Positions 32,516-42,786 of a stretch of 64,000 nucleotides of DNA are shown here, in pieces. Origin of the DNA: Tanypteryx hageni (lineage: Eukaryota > Arthropoda > Insecta > Odonata > Petaluridae); NCBI GenBank assembly GCA_028673005.1, contig CM054116.1:146627173-146691172 (forward strand). Direction: 5' to 3'. A program made the translations under genes and the position numbers. The notes under the pieces were generated by a model. The model was given only the letters and a program-made list of their open reading frames with translations, was not told where the DNA came from and made no database searches. Position 1 is the first letter of the stretch, and the number at the start of each line of letters is the position of its first letter.

Positions 32516-33477
32516 TGTTCTGATAGAGCATCCCTTCTACACTATTACTCTGTCCTTGAGGACGCTCTTCTCAAATGTGGCTACCATCCAGTCTTGGTCC
32601 GTGAACAGATCCATATGGCGATGACGCCTACCCACAATGAATCCCATCCTCACACACCCACTATCCCTGCATCTACTCCTCCACTCACTCTTACAACACT
32701 TTCCCTTCCTGGTATCCACAAAGCCTTCAAAACAATCCTCCAAGCTGCCCACCTTATTCTTACCTCTTCCTCCCACCAGTCCCTCTTCACCTACCCCATC
32801 ACCTCCAGAAGCAACTGCTCCACCCATAACGTCATTTACCTCGTTACCTGCACCCTTTGTCCCGCATTTTATGTAGACCTCAACAGCAATTCGTTAAACA
32901 TCCGCATGAACGGTCACCGGAATAGCGTTTCTCTCAGACGACCCCTCCCAGTTGCATTACACGCCAATACCCACAATGTCCCCTTCAATAGTTGCTACAT
33001 TGTAAGGGTTATTCGCGCCTTACCCTATGACACTCCTGCCCCCCTTCTCCGACACTGGGAACTAGCACATATACATCTTCTTCACTCTTTCTCCCCGCCT
33101 GGCCTCAACCTCTGCTAACCCTATTAGCCCTCTTACAATGTCTCCTCTGTTACATTGTAGCTATTCGCACTTTACCTTACCACACTCCCTCCTTATTGGT
33201 TATCCACCCTTCCTACTCCCCGCCTTCTCCAATCATCAACCTTCCCACATCACCCTGTCATTCTCTGCCCAGTGTGTCAATCGTCACTCTCAGTTACTCT
33301 ATCACTGAAGAAGGACATAGGCCCGATAAGCCTGCGTGTTTTTTGTGTTCATGTGTTTTATGTCTCTCTTCGACGCCCCCAGCAGCCTGCCAACTTGGTC
33401 CCCAACTTGGTAAATGTCCGCTGGGCTTCCCTTAGCACCTTGTTGCCAACCTCATCACTACTTTTTCTTTTCCTTGA

Positions 33478-33478
<1 letters not shown>
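32516..33478 (+). mobile_element. Penelope-like element, 5'-truncated copy A1
   Basis: The + strand encodes the C-terminal part of a Penelope-like protein: LEDALLKCGYHPVLVREQ, VIYLVTCTLCPAFYVDLN, IRMNGHRNSVSLRRPLPVAL, then PAPLLRHWELAHIHLLHSF and stop at 33116. This is the GIY-YIG endonuclease domain, but YVGL has become YVDL. About 45 residues with the CxxxxCxxC zinc motif present in copy A2 are deleted between HQSLF and TYPITS. The 3' tail carries ctgaagaaggacataggccc. Left edge: (TA)n at 32493-32515; right edge: (TA)n at 33479-33554. Confidence 0.88.
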
Positions 33479-33568
<90 letters not shown>

Positions 33569-33571
33569 TAT
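33479..33571. repeat. (TA)n then (GA)n microsatellite
   Basis: About 76 bp of uninterrupted TA followed by a short GA run (33555-33569). Copy A1 ends directly at its left side and the family-B tail begins at its right. The long open frames here (runs of Y-I-Y-I) are artefacts of the repeat. Confidence 0.97.
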
Positions 33572-33866
33572 ATAAATGGAATCTCCAATCCTCGACCTTT
33601 CCGCACTACCCTTCCACCCCCATGCCTCCACCCAGTGTCACTGCCATCAGTTCTCTCTCTGTAGCTGATGAAGGAATAACTCCGAAAGCTTCTACGTTTG
33701 CGATGTTTCTGTGTTGTTTTAGTGTTCTTTTACGTGTGTCACTTCGACATCCCCGGGGCCTCACCAACCTGAAGTCGTCTGATTGGTGAGTGTTCACTGG
33801 GTTTCCTCATCCCAACACCTTGTTGACATCCATATATCCATTTTACCTTTCCTTTTCCGTAAGCTG
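33572..33866 (+). mobile_element. Penelope-like 3' tail, family B (copy 2)
   Basis: This contains gtagctgatgaaggaataac at 33661, then tccgaaagcttctacgtttg, a hammerhead-like core (CTGATGA, short stem, GAAA). After it come ttacgtgtgtcacttcgaca, caccttgttgacatccatat and ttacctttccttttccgtaa, ending on a (TA)n run at 33867. The layout is parallel to family A (core, then a 100-bp middle, then caaggtgttg, then ctttttcttttccttg). No protein-coding part. Confidence 0.75.
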
Positions 33867-33893
33867 TTTTATATATATATATATATATATATA
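33867..33893. repeat. (TA)n microsatellite between PLE tails
   Basis: A TA run of about 24 bp. The + strand family-B tail ends at its left side and the minus-strand copy A2 ends at its right side, so two Penelope-like 3' ends face each other across one microsatellite. Confidence 0.95.
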
Positions 33894-36800
33894 TTAACTA
33901 AAGGAAAAGAAAAGGTAGTGATGAGGGTGGCAACAAGGTGTTGAGGGAAGCCCAGCGGACACTCACCAAGTTGAGGACCAAGCTGGCAGGCTGCTGGGGG
34001 CGTCGAAGAGACACGTAAAACACACGAACACAAAAACACACGCGAGCTTATCGGGCCTATGCACTTCTTCAGCAAAAGAGTAACGTAAAGTGACACACTG
34101 GGCGGGGAATGACAGGGTGATGTGGGAAGGTTGATGATTGGAGGAGGTGGGGAGTAGGAGGGGTGGATAGACAATAAAGAGGGAGTGTGATGAGGTAGAG
34201 TCCGAATAGTTACAAAGTAACAAGGAGACATTGTAAGGGGGCTAATAGGGTTAGCGGAGGTTGAGGCCAGGCGGAGAGAAAGAGTCGAGAAGATGGATAT
34301 GTGCTAGTTCCCAGTGTCAGAGAAGGGGGGCAGGAGTGTCATAGGGTAAAGCGCGAATAATCCTAACATTGTAGCAACTATTGAAGGAAACATTGTGGGC
34401 ATTAGCATGTAATGCAACTGGGAGGGGGCGTCTGAGAGAAACGCTATTCCGGTGACCGTTCATTCGGATGTTTAACGGATTGCTGGTGAGGCCTACGTAA
34501 AACGCGGGACAAAGGGTGCAGGTAAGGAGGTAAATGACATTACGGGTGGTGCAGTTGCTTCTGGAGGTGATGGGGTAGGTGATGTTGGTGGAGGGACTCG
34601 AGAAAGAAGATGATGGTAGGTGGATAGGGCAAGTGAGGCAGCGAGGTTTTCCGCAGGGGTGGGAACCTATTGCAAGAAGCGTGGTAGAAGTGGGAAGTTC
34701 CTTCCTCCACAAGATATTTCCCAAATTTGGGGGCCGGCGGAAGGAGAGGAGCGGAGGATTGGCAAAAAGGTTGATAAAGAGGGACTGATGGGAGGAAGAG
34801 GTAATAATTGGGTGGGCAGCATGAACGATTGTTTTGAGAGCTTCATGGATACCAGGATGGAAAAGTGTCGTAAGAGTGAGTGGAGGGGTAGATGCAGGAA
34901 TAGTGGGTGTGTGAGGATGAGATCCAATGTGGGTAGGCGTCATCGCCCTATGGATCTGTTCGCGGACCAAGACTGGAGGGTAACCACGTTTGAGAAGAGC
35001 ATCCTCGAGGACAGAGTAATACTCTAGAAGGGACGCTCTATCAGAACAAAGCCTCCATCCTCAACGAGCAAGGGCATAGGGGATAGAGGTTTTGGTATGA
35101 AGGGGATGGCAGCTATCAAAGTGGAGGTATTGGAGGCTGTTGGTGGGTTTGATGTGAACACAGGTGCGGATTTTGCTGTCTTGAAGGTAAAGATCGACAT
35201 CCAGGAATGTGATGTGGGAGGTAGAGGATTGGTGGGTGAAGGACAGTGAAGGATGGGAGGAGAGACGCGAGAGAAAGGAAAGGAGAGAGTCAGGTCCATG
35301 CGTCCAAATGAGGAAGACATCGTCGATGTATCTCAGCCACAAAAGTGGTCTGAGTGGAACGTTGAGGAAGAGTCTTTCCCATTCTCCAAGGTAGCAATTG
35401 GCGTATGAAGGCGCCATTCGGGTGCCCATCGCAGTGCCTCTAATTTGAAGGTAGTGACGACCATGGAAAGAGAAGTTGATCAATTTGAGCACCATTGCTG
35501 CCAAGTCTAATAAGAAATGGGAGGAAGGTCTTGCGTCAGGTGGTCTTGAGTCCAGGAGTTTACTAAGGGCAGAGAGTCCATCATCATGGGGGATGTTTGT
35601 GTAGAGGGAACAGACATCGATAGTGGCCAAAATGGTATTGGGTGGGAGAGGAAAGGGGAGGTGTTTGAGAAAGTGGTTAGTGTCTTGGATGAAGGAAGGG
35701 AATTGACGAATGAGAGGTTGTAGGTGGGAGTCAACGAAGGCGGAGATGCGTTCTGTAGGGGAATTAAAGCTGGCAACAATGGGGCGGCCGGGGATGTTGG
35801 GTTTATGGATTTTAGGGAGAAGGTAGAATGTGGGTGTGCGGGGTTTGTTGGGGATCATTAGAGCAATGGCGGAATCGGAAAGGCCTTCCTGTTTACCTGA
35901 GGAATGAAGATAGGACGAAATTTGGTAGGAGTGGTGGTCTGTGGGGTTGGAAGTAAGGTGATGGTAAGAGGTTTCGTCAGAAAGTTGGCGCTCGGCTTCC
36001 TCGTTATATTTGGCGCGATCCATCACAACCGTGGTGGTGCCCTTGTCGGCAGGGAGGATGATGATATGGTCAAGATGTTTGAGTGTGGAAATGGCATGCC
36101 TTTCACGTCTGGTAAGATTATCTGTATGGTCGATAAGATCGGAAAAGTTAGGTTGGGAGATTCTGGAAAGGATATAATTGAGGTATTGTTCGACCGGGTG
36201 TAGGGAAGGAAGGGTGGGTGGAATGTATTGGGAAGGAGGTTTGAAGATGGAAAAGGTAGGTGGGAGGCCGGGAGGGAGTTTTGGGTTGGCAGAGGTGAGA
36301 GTCTTCTTTGGGAGGGTTAGTTTTTAGACGTAGTGTGCGGGCAAAGGACTGGACGTCGGCAAGGAGGCGAAAATGATCAAATTTGGTGGTGGGACAAAAG
36401 GAAAGGCCGCGTGAGAGGAGTTCATTCTCGGCAGGGGTAAGTACGTGGGAGGAAAGGTTCAAGACTTCATCTGGTTGGCAAGATGAAGAGGTGGTGGCAG
36501 GAGTGTGCGAAAAATATGAGCGCTTCAAAGGTTTGCGGGTTAGGAAAGTGTGGGTCTTTTTCAGGATATGAAGTGATGGTGGCGTTGGGAATCCCAGGAG
36601 GTCCGCAAGACAGGGAGTTTGACCGATGAGTGGCGGGGAAGGAGGTGGTTTGTTGACCTCGCCAGCTGTTATGAACGGAAGGGGAAGACCAAGTTTGAGG
36701 TGCCGGACGCAAAGCAGAGAGAGTTTACGGAGAAGTCTGTTGCGATGTGATATCATTAGCCGCTTGAAGGAAAGCGGCACGAAGGTCGGATATGGATTGC

Positions 36801-37091
36801 GAAGAATGACGAAGATAAAGAACGAGAGATTTACAATTAGCGAAGTGGGAGTTAGAGAGGGTGGTATAATGGTGTATGGTGGAACGGATAATGTGGATAG
36901 AGGCGAGGTGATACGTGAGGGCTAGGGAAGCGCGGATAGGGGGAGGAAGACCTGAAAGAGGAATTCTGATGGTGAGGCATTTGGGGGTGAGTCCAAGTGC
37001 AAGGCAGGAGTTGAGGAATTCAATCTGGCAGTTGAGGGTAATGTGTCTACGGAGATGATAACGGAGACGGGTCAGTTCCAAGGTGGAACAG
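33894..37091 (-). mobile_element. Penelope-like element, near full-length copy A2
   Basis: The 3.2-kb element runs on the minus strand between two (TA)n runs. It has an N-terminal coding region, RT, GIY-YIG endonuclease, and a 3' tail with ctgaagaagtgcataggccc. It is GC-richer than its surroundings and codes proline- and serine-rich segments. Copy A1 on the other strand shares its last 960 bp. No terminal direct repeat (pseudo-LTR) is visible within this copy alone. Confidence 0.9.
34251..37081 (-). pseudogene. Penelope-like reverse transcriptase with GIY-YIG endonuclease
   Basis: The N-terminal part (37081-36148, two frames) includes LTPAENELLSRGLSFCPTT. RT follows from about 36100: TRRERHAISTLKHLDHIIIL, PADKGTTTVVMDRAKYN, FYLLPKIHKPNIPGRPIVAS, motif A TIDVCSLYTNIPHDDG, motif B GTAMGTRMAPSYANCYLGEW, motif C LRYIDDVFLIW (YIDD intact). 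After TGA at 35061 the same frame continues LCSDRASLLEYYSVLEDALL, a zinc motif CGKPRCLTCP, then the GIY-YIG region VIYLLTCTLCPAFYVGLTSN. TGA at 34315 and the natural stop at 34251 follow. Both internal stops sit where a CGA arginine codon is expected. Two frameshifts lie between 36780 and 36100. Catalytic residues survive. Confidence 0.92.
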
Positions 37092-37112
37092 TATATATAT
37101 ATATATATATAC
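37092..37112. repeat. (TA)n microsatellite at 5' edge of A2
   Basis: A TA run of about 20 bp immediately upstream (minus-strand sense) of copy A2; on its other side the jerky-like element begins with actgtagaagatcgtttatc. Confidence 0.95.
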
Positions 37113-37113
37113 T

Positions 37114-39846
37114 GTAGAAGATCGTTTATCCGGAATGTCCGGGACCTGGCCTCTTCCGGATAAATGATATTTCCGCTGTTTAGATAGCTTAACTACAAAA
37201 GAGCACAATCATCAAAAAAAGACGTTTAAGCACGTAATATTTATAATACGTAATACGGGACTAAAGTAGGGTAAGAAATAAACTAGTTTAAAAAGAGTAT
37301 GTTTTAGAAAATCTCTAATTTAATGCAAACTTTTCATGCGATGAATTTGAGAATGTATGTATTAAATATCGTCGTCAATTTTGCAGCAATGGAAGACGTA
37401 GTTGGGTATATCTGAAACCGGAAAAAAATAATATGTATGTTACAACGTAAGTTGACAAAAACATTCGTAATTTCATAATTTGAAGTAGACATACATAACT
37501 GGTTAATATTATTTTACTATCATGCAAATAGATTTCACTTCGGATACCATGCTGTGTGCGTACTCCCACACGATCTGGATGTAAGCCAATCTAATTCGCT
37601 CGTCAATATGCGATAAACACCCCAAAACAATTTTACAATGATCGGTCTACTCGTTCATACATAAAATAATAACTATTTTATACTACATATATATAATAAT
37701 CATTATTAAGAAAATTCTCAATTTTCAAAGCCCACTCATTTCCGTAAAAACCGCAAAAAAGAAGCATATAGAAATAAAAAATGAAATTTTATTTACCTGG
37801 AAATCCTTGTTGATTCGCAGATAGGGATGTACAGAGTCACTTAACAGTAGGATTTGTGGTAACAGCATCTGCAGAAACTGAAGGAGAGGATGATGAAACA
37901 GTTCTTTTAAAAAAATCTGTCAGTGTCATCTGCTTGCACTTGCTACGCCCTTCTTTTTCAAATTTTTCTTTCAGCCTGTACATCTGGAGTACCTCCTGCT
38001 CAGTTGTAAAGGACCTTTGCTCCATGAACTTGATAAGATTATCACAACATACAATAGCCTCGGACATAGTCATTTTCTTCTCCTCGTCAACTAACACATC
38101 ACTGTCCTTGCTGTCTTCACTCTCATTTAACATGGGGCCAATAACAGCATCGATAATTTCAATGTCAGTAAAAGTTTGACAAATAGGAGCATTTTTATCA
38201 CATTCAATCCATCCCTCAATTTCATTATCGGTTAGGTCTGGGATAGCATTAATTCCCTTCGTATATTGCACAAATTCTACAAAATCATCATTAAGTTCGG
38301 ATGAATCAAATCCAAGAAAGTCGTCTGTGTCTCTGGAATCTTCATTAAATTTTGATTCTGGCAAAATATTATGCCAACACCGTTTTAAAACTGAGGGTGT
38401 TACTTTATTCCATGCACATGAAATACACCACACCGCGTCCTTCAGTGTTACATCCTTTTTGAACCGTTCGTAGCTGAAAGACCCCTCAAAATTTTCAATT
38501 TTTCTCATTAATTCACTTCGATAATGGCATTTAAAATTTTTAATTATGCCTTGATCCATTGGTTGGATGAGAGATGTACAATTTGGGGGTAAATACGACA
38601 CAAAAACATTCTCCTTGACGAGAGTTTCTACTGGAGGGTGAGCAGGGCAGTTGTCCAACAGTAATAATATTTTTGCATTTTCAGGTAAGCCAACCTTCTT
38701 GAAATGATCCCTTACCTCAGGTAAAAAATGACCATTAAACCACTCACCAAAAATGTCTTGAGTGATCCAAGCATGTTTGTTTGCACGGTAAATCACGGGG
38801 AAAATCTTTATGCCTTTGAAGACTCTAGGTTTTGCACTTTTTCCTATTACCATGAGCTTGCACTTGTGTGTGCCGCCAGAATTGGAACACATCATTACAG
38901 TAAGTCTCTCCTTAGACTCTTTTACTCCCGACGCTGCTTTTTCATCAATGCAAACAAAAGTATGCCGTGGGAGACAACGCCAAAACAAACCTGTCTCGTC
39001 CATATTGTATATTTGCTCTGTGCTAAGTCCATGTTCTTCCACCAACTTTGCTAAATCATTAACATATTTCTCCGCGGCTTCATAATTGCTGACATTTTTT
39101 CACCGGAAACTTTTAAATACCGTATACCATGGCGATTTTTGAATTTCTGCAACCATCCCGTAGAATAATCACATTCTCCTTCGATTTTTAGGTGTTCGTG
39201 GTAAGATTTTGCCTTCTCCATTATCATAGGACCTGAGATAGGAATCCCTTCACTCCTACGTTGGCGGAACCACTCATACACTACTTTGTCTAGGTCACTA
39301 CTCTTGGGACCACGTAAAGTTTTCCTTTTTGAGATACCGGCCATTGAATCTGATTCCGCAACAAATTGGAAAATTTTATCTTTCTGCGCCATTATGTCAT
39401 ATATTGTAGATTGTCCTACACCATACTCCTGACGAAGTTGAGATACACTTACGCCGCAATCTATTTTTCTCAAAACCTCCACTTTTTGCTGGATAGTGAG
39501 ATTCTGTCTTTTTCTCTTGCTGGCACTTGTTCCAGTCCCAACGTCTTCTGGATGCGTCTTCTTGGGTATTCTCTCCATTATTACGGTTGAGGGACGGGAT
39601 GAATAAAATATTTGCAAAACTGCTGTTTACCACTTAAAACAAAAAAGTTTTAACACCTTGTAAACACACCTTTAACACCTCTCGCGCACATGGTTAGAAA
39701 GCAACAAGCAGTGGTGGTGGCTTTCGGAACTAATATGGCAAATCGTTCTTCAATTATGTATTAAATTGGCGCTACTGAAAAAATGGACCGTGATAAAATT
39801 CTTTTAGAATAATTCCGTTGTTTGGATGTTTCCGTTGTTTAGAATT

Positions 39847-39850
<4 letters not shown>
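37114..39850 (-). mobile_element. jerky/pogo-type transposon, nearly intact
   Basis: The left end reads tgtagaagatcgtttatccg, gaatgtccgggacctggcc, with a second inner motif cggataaatgat and ctgtttaga. The right end region, inverted, contains tctaaacaacggaaacatcc and aaacaacggaattattcta, resembling the inner motif of the left. The right tip is cut or masked by the (TA)n run starting at 39851, so a duplication cannot be checked. The transposase at 37837-39617 fills most of the element. Confidence 0.75.
37837..39617 (-). pseudogene. jerky-like DDE transposase, one frameshift
   Basis: The start is either 39617 or the internal MERIPKKTHPEDVG. N-terminal CENP-B helix-turn-helix: KRQNLTIQQKVEVLRKIDCG, LRQEYGVGQSTIYDIMAQK; second domain: VYEWFRQRRSEGIPISGPMI, GWLQKFKNRHGIRYLKVSGE. 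A missing base in an A-run (T6 on the + strand, 39095-39100) shifts the frame; the next frame reads NYEAAEKYVNDLAKLVEEHG. The DDE core is IYNMDETGLFWRCLPRHTF, ILLLLDNCPAHPPVETLV and NCTSLIQPMDQGIIKNFKCH, all three acids present. The tail ends KQMTLTDFFKRT. About 595 residues, normal length. The homopolymer shift could be real or a sequencing error, so the gene may be intact. Confidence 0.92.
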
Positions 39851-39918
<68 letters not shown>

Positions 39919-39958
39919 ATATATATATACACACATACACATACACACACACACACAC
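39851..39958. repeat. (TA)n then (CA)n microsatellite
   Basis: About 66 bp of TA, then catatatatacacacatacac and (CA)n to 39958. It separates two transposons of the pogo/jerky group. Confidence 0.97.
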
Positions 39959-41760
39959 AGTGAAACCTCTATTTTGCACCTTTGAAGGGACCACCTAAAA
40001 AAGTTTAAAATCAAGGAAAGTGTATTATTGAAGAAAATAATAAAATCAGGAAAATGAAAGTGATATATTAAAAAGAAAAATGTGGTTGCTTTATATTATA
40101 GCTTTGGTAAGCCATCTACAATAAATATATGCTTGAAAAATATACAGGCATACCTCCCATCTCGTTATAACAAAAAAAATGTTTCTCATATGTCTAAATT
40201 TGTTTAAATAATAAAACTTATATCTCTGTTCTTTTATGTTCAACTGCAACCAAATATACTATTTTATTTCTTTAACCAGGCTAATATGGTTGTTTGTCTC
40301 TTTTTCTTGACCTCTCAATCTATAAAGTTCATTTTCAACTTTGTTGCACAGATGAATACAATCATCTTCAGCATCAAAATTGCAAATATACCTTTTTGCT
40401 ACTTCCAATCCTTTCAGTGCGTCTATGAAGGTGGTTTTGTCCTCTACAACATCGTCCACCTCTTCCTGTTCTACTGGCATAGTCAACTTTATCTAACGCA
40501 TGGTCAATGGTTTGGACAGCACAAACATTTAGAGCATGGTCACACAGTACATAGTCCTCAAACTCCATTCCATTAGGTTGTAAACTATACCAATCCTCCT
40601 CTTCATTTTCTGTTAATTTCACAGAATTGTCGTCACAGATACTGGTGAGATCATTACAAAAACCACACTTCACAAAACAGTTCTTAATTGTAGTGGGTGA
40701 TACCAACCGCCAGGCCTCTGCTATGAAGTGCATTGCATGCAAAACATTCAGCTTAATCTTTGTAGCATCCAGGAGCAGTCCACCATCTATCATGCTACAG
40801 CCTTCGGAACCAACAGCTTTCTATAATGACACTTAATTGCATGAATAATACCCAAATCTAAAGGTTTCAGCTAGCTAGTACAGTTGGCAGGGAGAAATAT
40901 AATCTTTATGTTTCTGAGAAACATGTTCTTTGGGTGAGCAGTACACTGATCAATGAAAAGCAAAATTTTGCGGGTTTTACCACCCATTTTCCTGTCTAGT
41001 AGTACGAGGTAATCTTCAAATATTTTTGTTGTCACCCAAGAATTTGCATGGGCTTCATATTTTGTAGGCAGGATTTTGGCATTCTTAAAACAACGTCGGT
41101 TTCTATATTTCCCAATTACAAGAGGCGGAAGTTTATCACTGCCATCTGAATTGCATGCAAAGAGTACTGGAATTCATTCTTTAGATTTCGTACCACCATA
41201 GCAAGAATCCCCTTGATAAGTAAGAGTTTTACTCAGTTGTAGATTGAAAAAAGACCTGTCTCATCAGCATTATATATGTCACAGAGGTCATAACCTTGAA
41301 TTTCATGCAGTAATTTATTTTTCCAGTCTTTCACAGTTGCTGCATCAACACTCCTGCTCTCACCTGATAGAATTCTGTAGGCAATATTATGTCTTCTTGT
41401 AAATCTTTCGATCCAACCATTAGAAGCAGAAAAGTTGTCTAATCCTAGACGAGCAGCGATGTGCAAGGCCTTCTCTCTCAAGCGAGTGCCATCTACAGCT
41501 GCATTACTAGCACGTACTTGCTTAAACCATGTACCTAGAGCTGATTCCAGTTCCTCCTTTGGTGAACTTTTTAAAGATTTCCTCTGCTTGGAGAAAGGTC
41601 CACACTGGGCATGACATCTTTCAATTTCTTCCCGGTTTTTTACAGTCGTGTTCAATGTTGACACAGAAAGTCCCAGCTGCAATGCCAGTTCGACTCTTTA
41701 ATGCAGAAGTTTATCTATTTTAAATGGACTTTTACATCTATATGCGAAATGGAAGAAAAT
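39959..41760 (-). mobile_element. Decayed Tigger-type transposon
   Basis: The left end cagtgaaacctctattttgc, accttt, gaagggacc at 39959 has the form of a Tigger end; a second end-like motif, caggcatacctcccatctcg, lies at 40145. The transposase remnant follows on the minus strand to 41723. No right TIR was found before 42406; 41761-42406 otherwise shows nothing recognisable. Confidence 0.6.
40259..41723 (-). pseudogene. Tigger/jerky-type transposase, broken
   Basis: N-terminal part: LGLSVSTLNTTVKNREEIER, ELESALGTWFKQVRASNAAV, ASNGWIERFTRRHNIAYRIL, DLCDIYNADETGLF (first D). After frameshifts near 41230-40850: KILLFIDQCTAHPK (second D), then IFLPANCTS, stop, LKPLDLGIIHAIKCHYRK (third D region, D in LDLG). 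C-terminal part 40793-40374: LNVLHAMHFIAEAWRLVSPT and IKNCFVKCGF. Several stops and shifts; not functional. Same fold as 10402-11977 but clearly a different family. Confidence 0.85.
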
Positions 41761-42406
41761 AAAGTAATGTTTAGAACTGTGTTTATTCTCTTAACTTTCA
41801 TTTTGTAGTAATAAATTTACATGAAATATCATAGATGCTTTAATAGCGTATTAAGATGAGGTATTGCTATCATATTTAGTAATGTCGAAGATATCAGTTG
41901 ACATGAGAGTGTGTCATTGTAATAACAGATTGCAAAAGAGCATAATACTATCGGAAAACAGCAAATTATGTAAAATCATTGTATAAATATGATTGCTACT
42001 GAAACTATGTTAGTGTTTCATTGTATTTTCTAAAATACAAAAGTCTGAACGTAAATTCGGGTGAATTTTTGTTGTCAGGACTTGAAAAAATAATGTGTAA
42101 ACTCAGAGAAAACATAAAATCGAATAAAATTTTATATTGTTCTTATGAGAATTTGGTCAGGACCAGATAAAAAAAAATATATAATATATAATTTCAGTAA
42201 TCTGTTTGTGTTAAATAAATTATTATTATTTGTTCATGCATGGCTGTTACTTAGTACGTATGCAGGTGTAGGCATTTTCTCATTGCGTGGTCAAGGTCAC
42301 TTGTACGTTGTAATCATATCAATGGATCTACATTTCATAGGGTACATGCAGTTTGTAGCGGTGCGGAGTGACTTTGCGGCCACTATATTTTACTTATAAA
42401 TGTTTC

Positions 42407-42784
42407 ACAAGGAGAGACTGCATACCTTGGGTCATTGATTTCGACGAAACTTTTTTGGGTGGTAGAATACTTATAATAAGAAGACCCGTATATCGGCTTT
42501 TGAATGAATGGGCCTTAGTTTCGTCAGAATCTTTTTTTTCTCGCAGGATTAACTGTGGCTGGATAAAATGCAATAATAGGCTGACAATGTCGAGCAGGTG
42601 GCTTGGCTGGGTGGTTACGTTTTGGCTTTGGAATATTTTGTCCCAGGTTCAGATCCCATGTTGTACCTTTTTTTTATTCGTTTTAATCTCCACTTTATTA
42701 TTTTTAATTTATTGTATTATTATTTATTTACTTCATTAAAATCAATGCACAAGAGCGTATTGGCAGCTATTTTGATGTGAATTG
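42407..42784 (+). repeat. Left ~380-bp inverted repeat with tRNA-like block
   Basis: The block at about 42590-42665 reads gcaggtggcttggctgggtg, gttacg, then tcccaggttcagatcccatg and a T-run. These have the spacing and character of pol III A and B boxes. The whole arm, not just this block, is shared with 46241-46638. Confidence 0.85.
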
Positions 42785-42786
42785 TA

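Noticed and set aside
33272..33664. Open frames of alternating Tyr-Ile at 33479-33554 and 39851-39916
   Set aside because: They are translations of (TA)n microsatellites, open on both strands by composition, not genes.
33835..33893. CRISPR array or regularly spaced repeats
   Set aside because: Repeats at 33.5-34 kb and at 63.8-64 kb are simple microsatellite or minisatellite runs without unique spacers; the genome is eukaryotic.
34251..37081. RT with GIY-YIG as a telomerase gene or a bacterial contaminant
   Set aside because: The order RT, zinc motif, GIY-YIG, with microsatellite-bounded ends and a second truncated copy nearby, is that of a Penelope-like retroelement.
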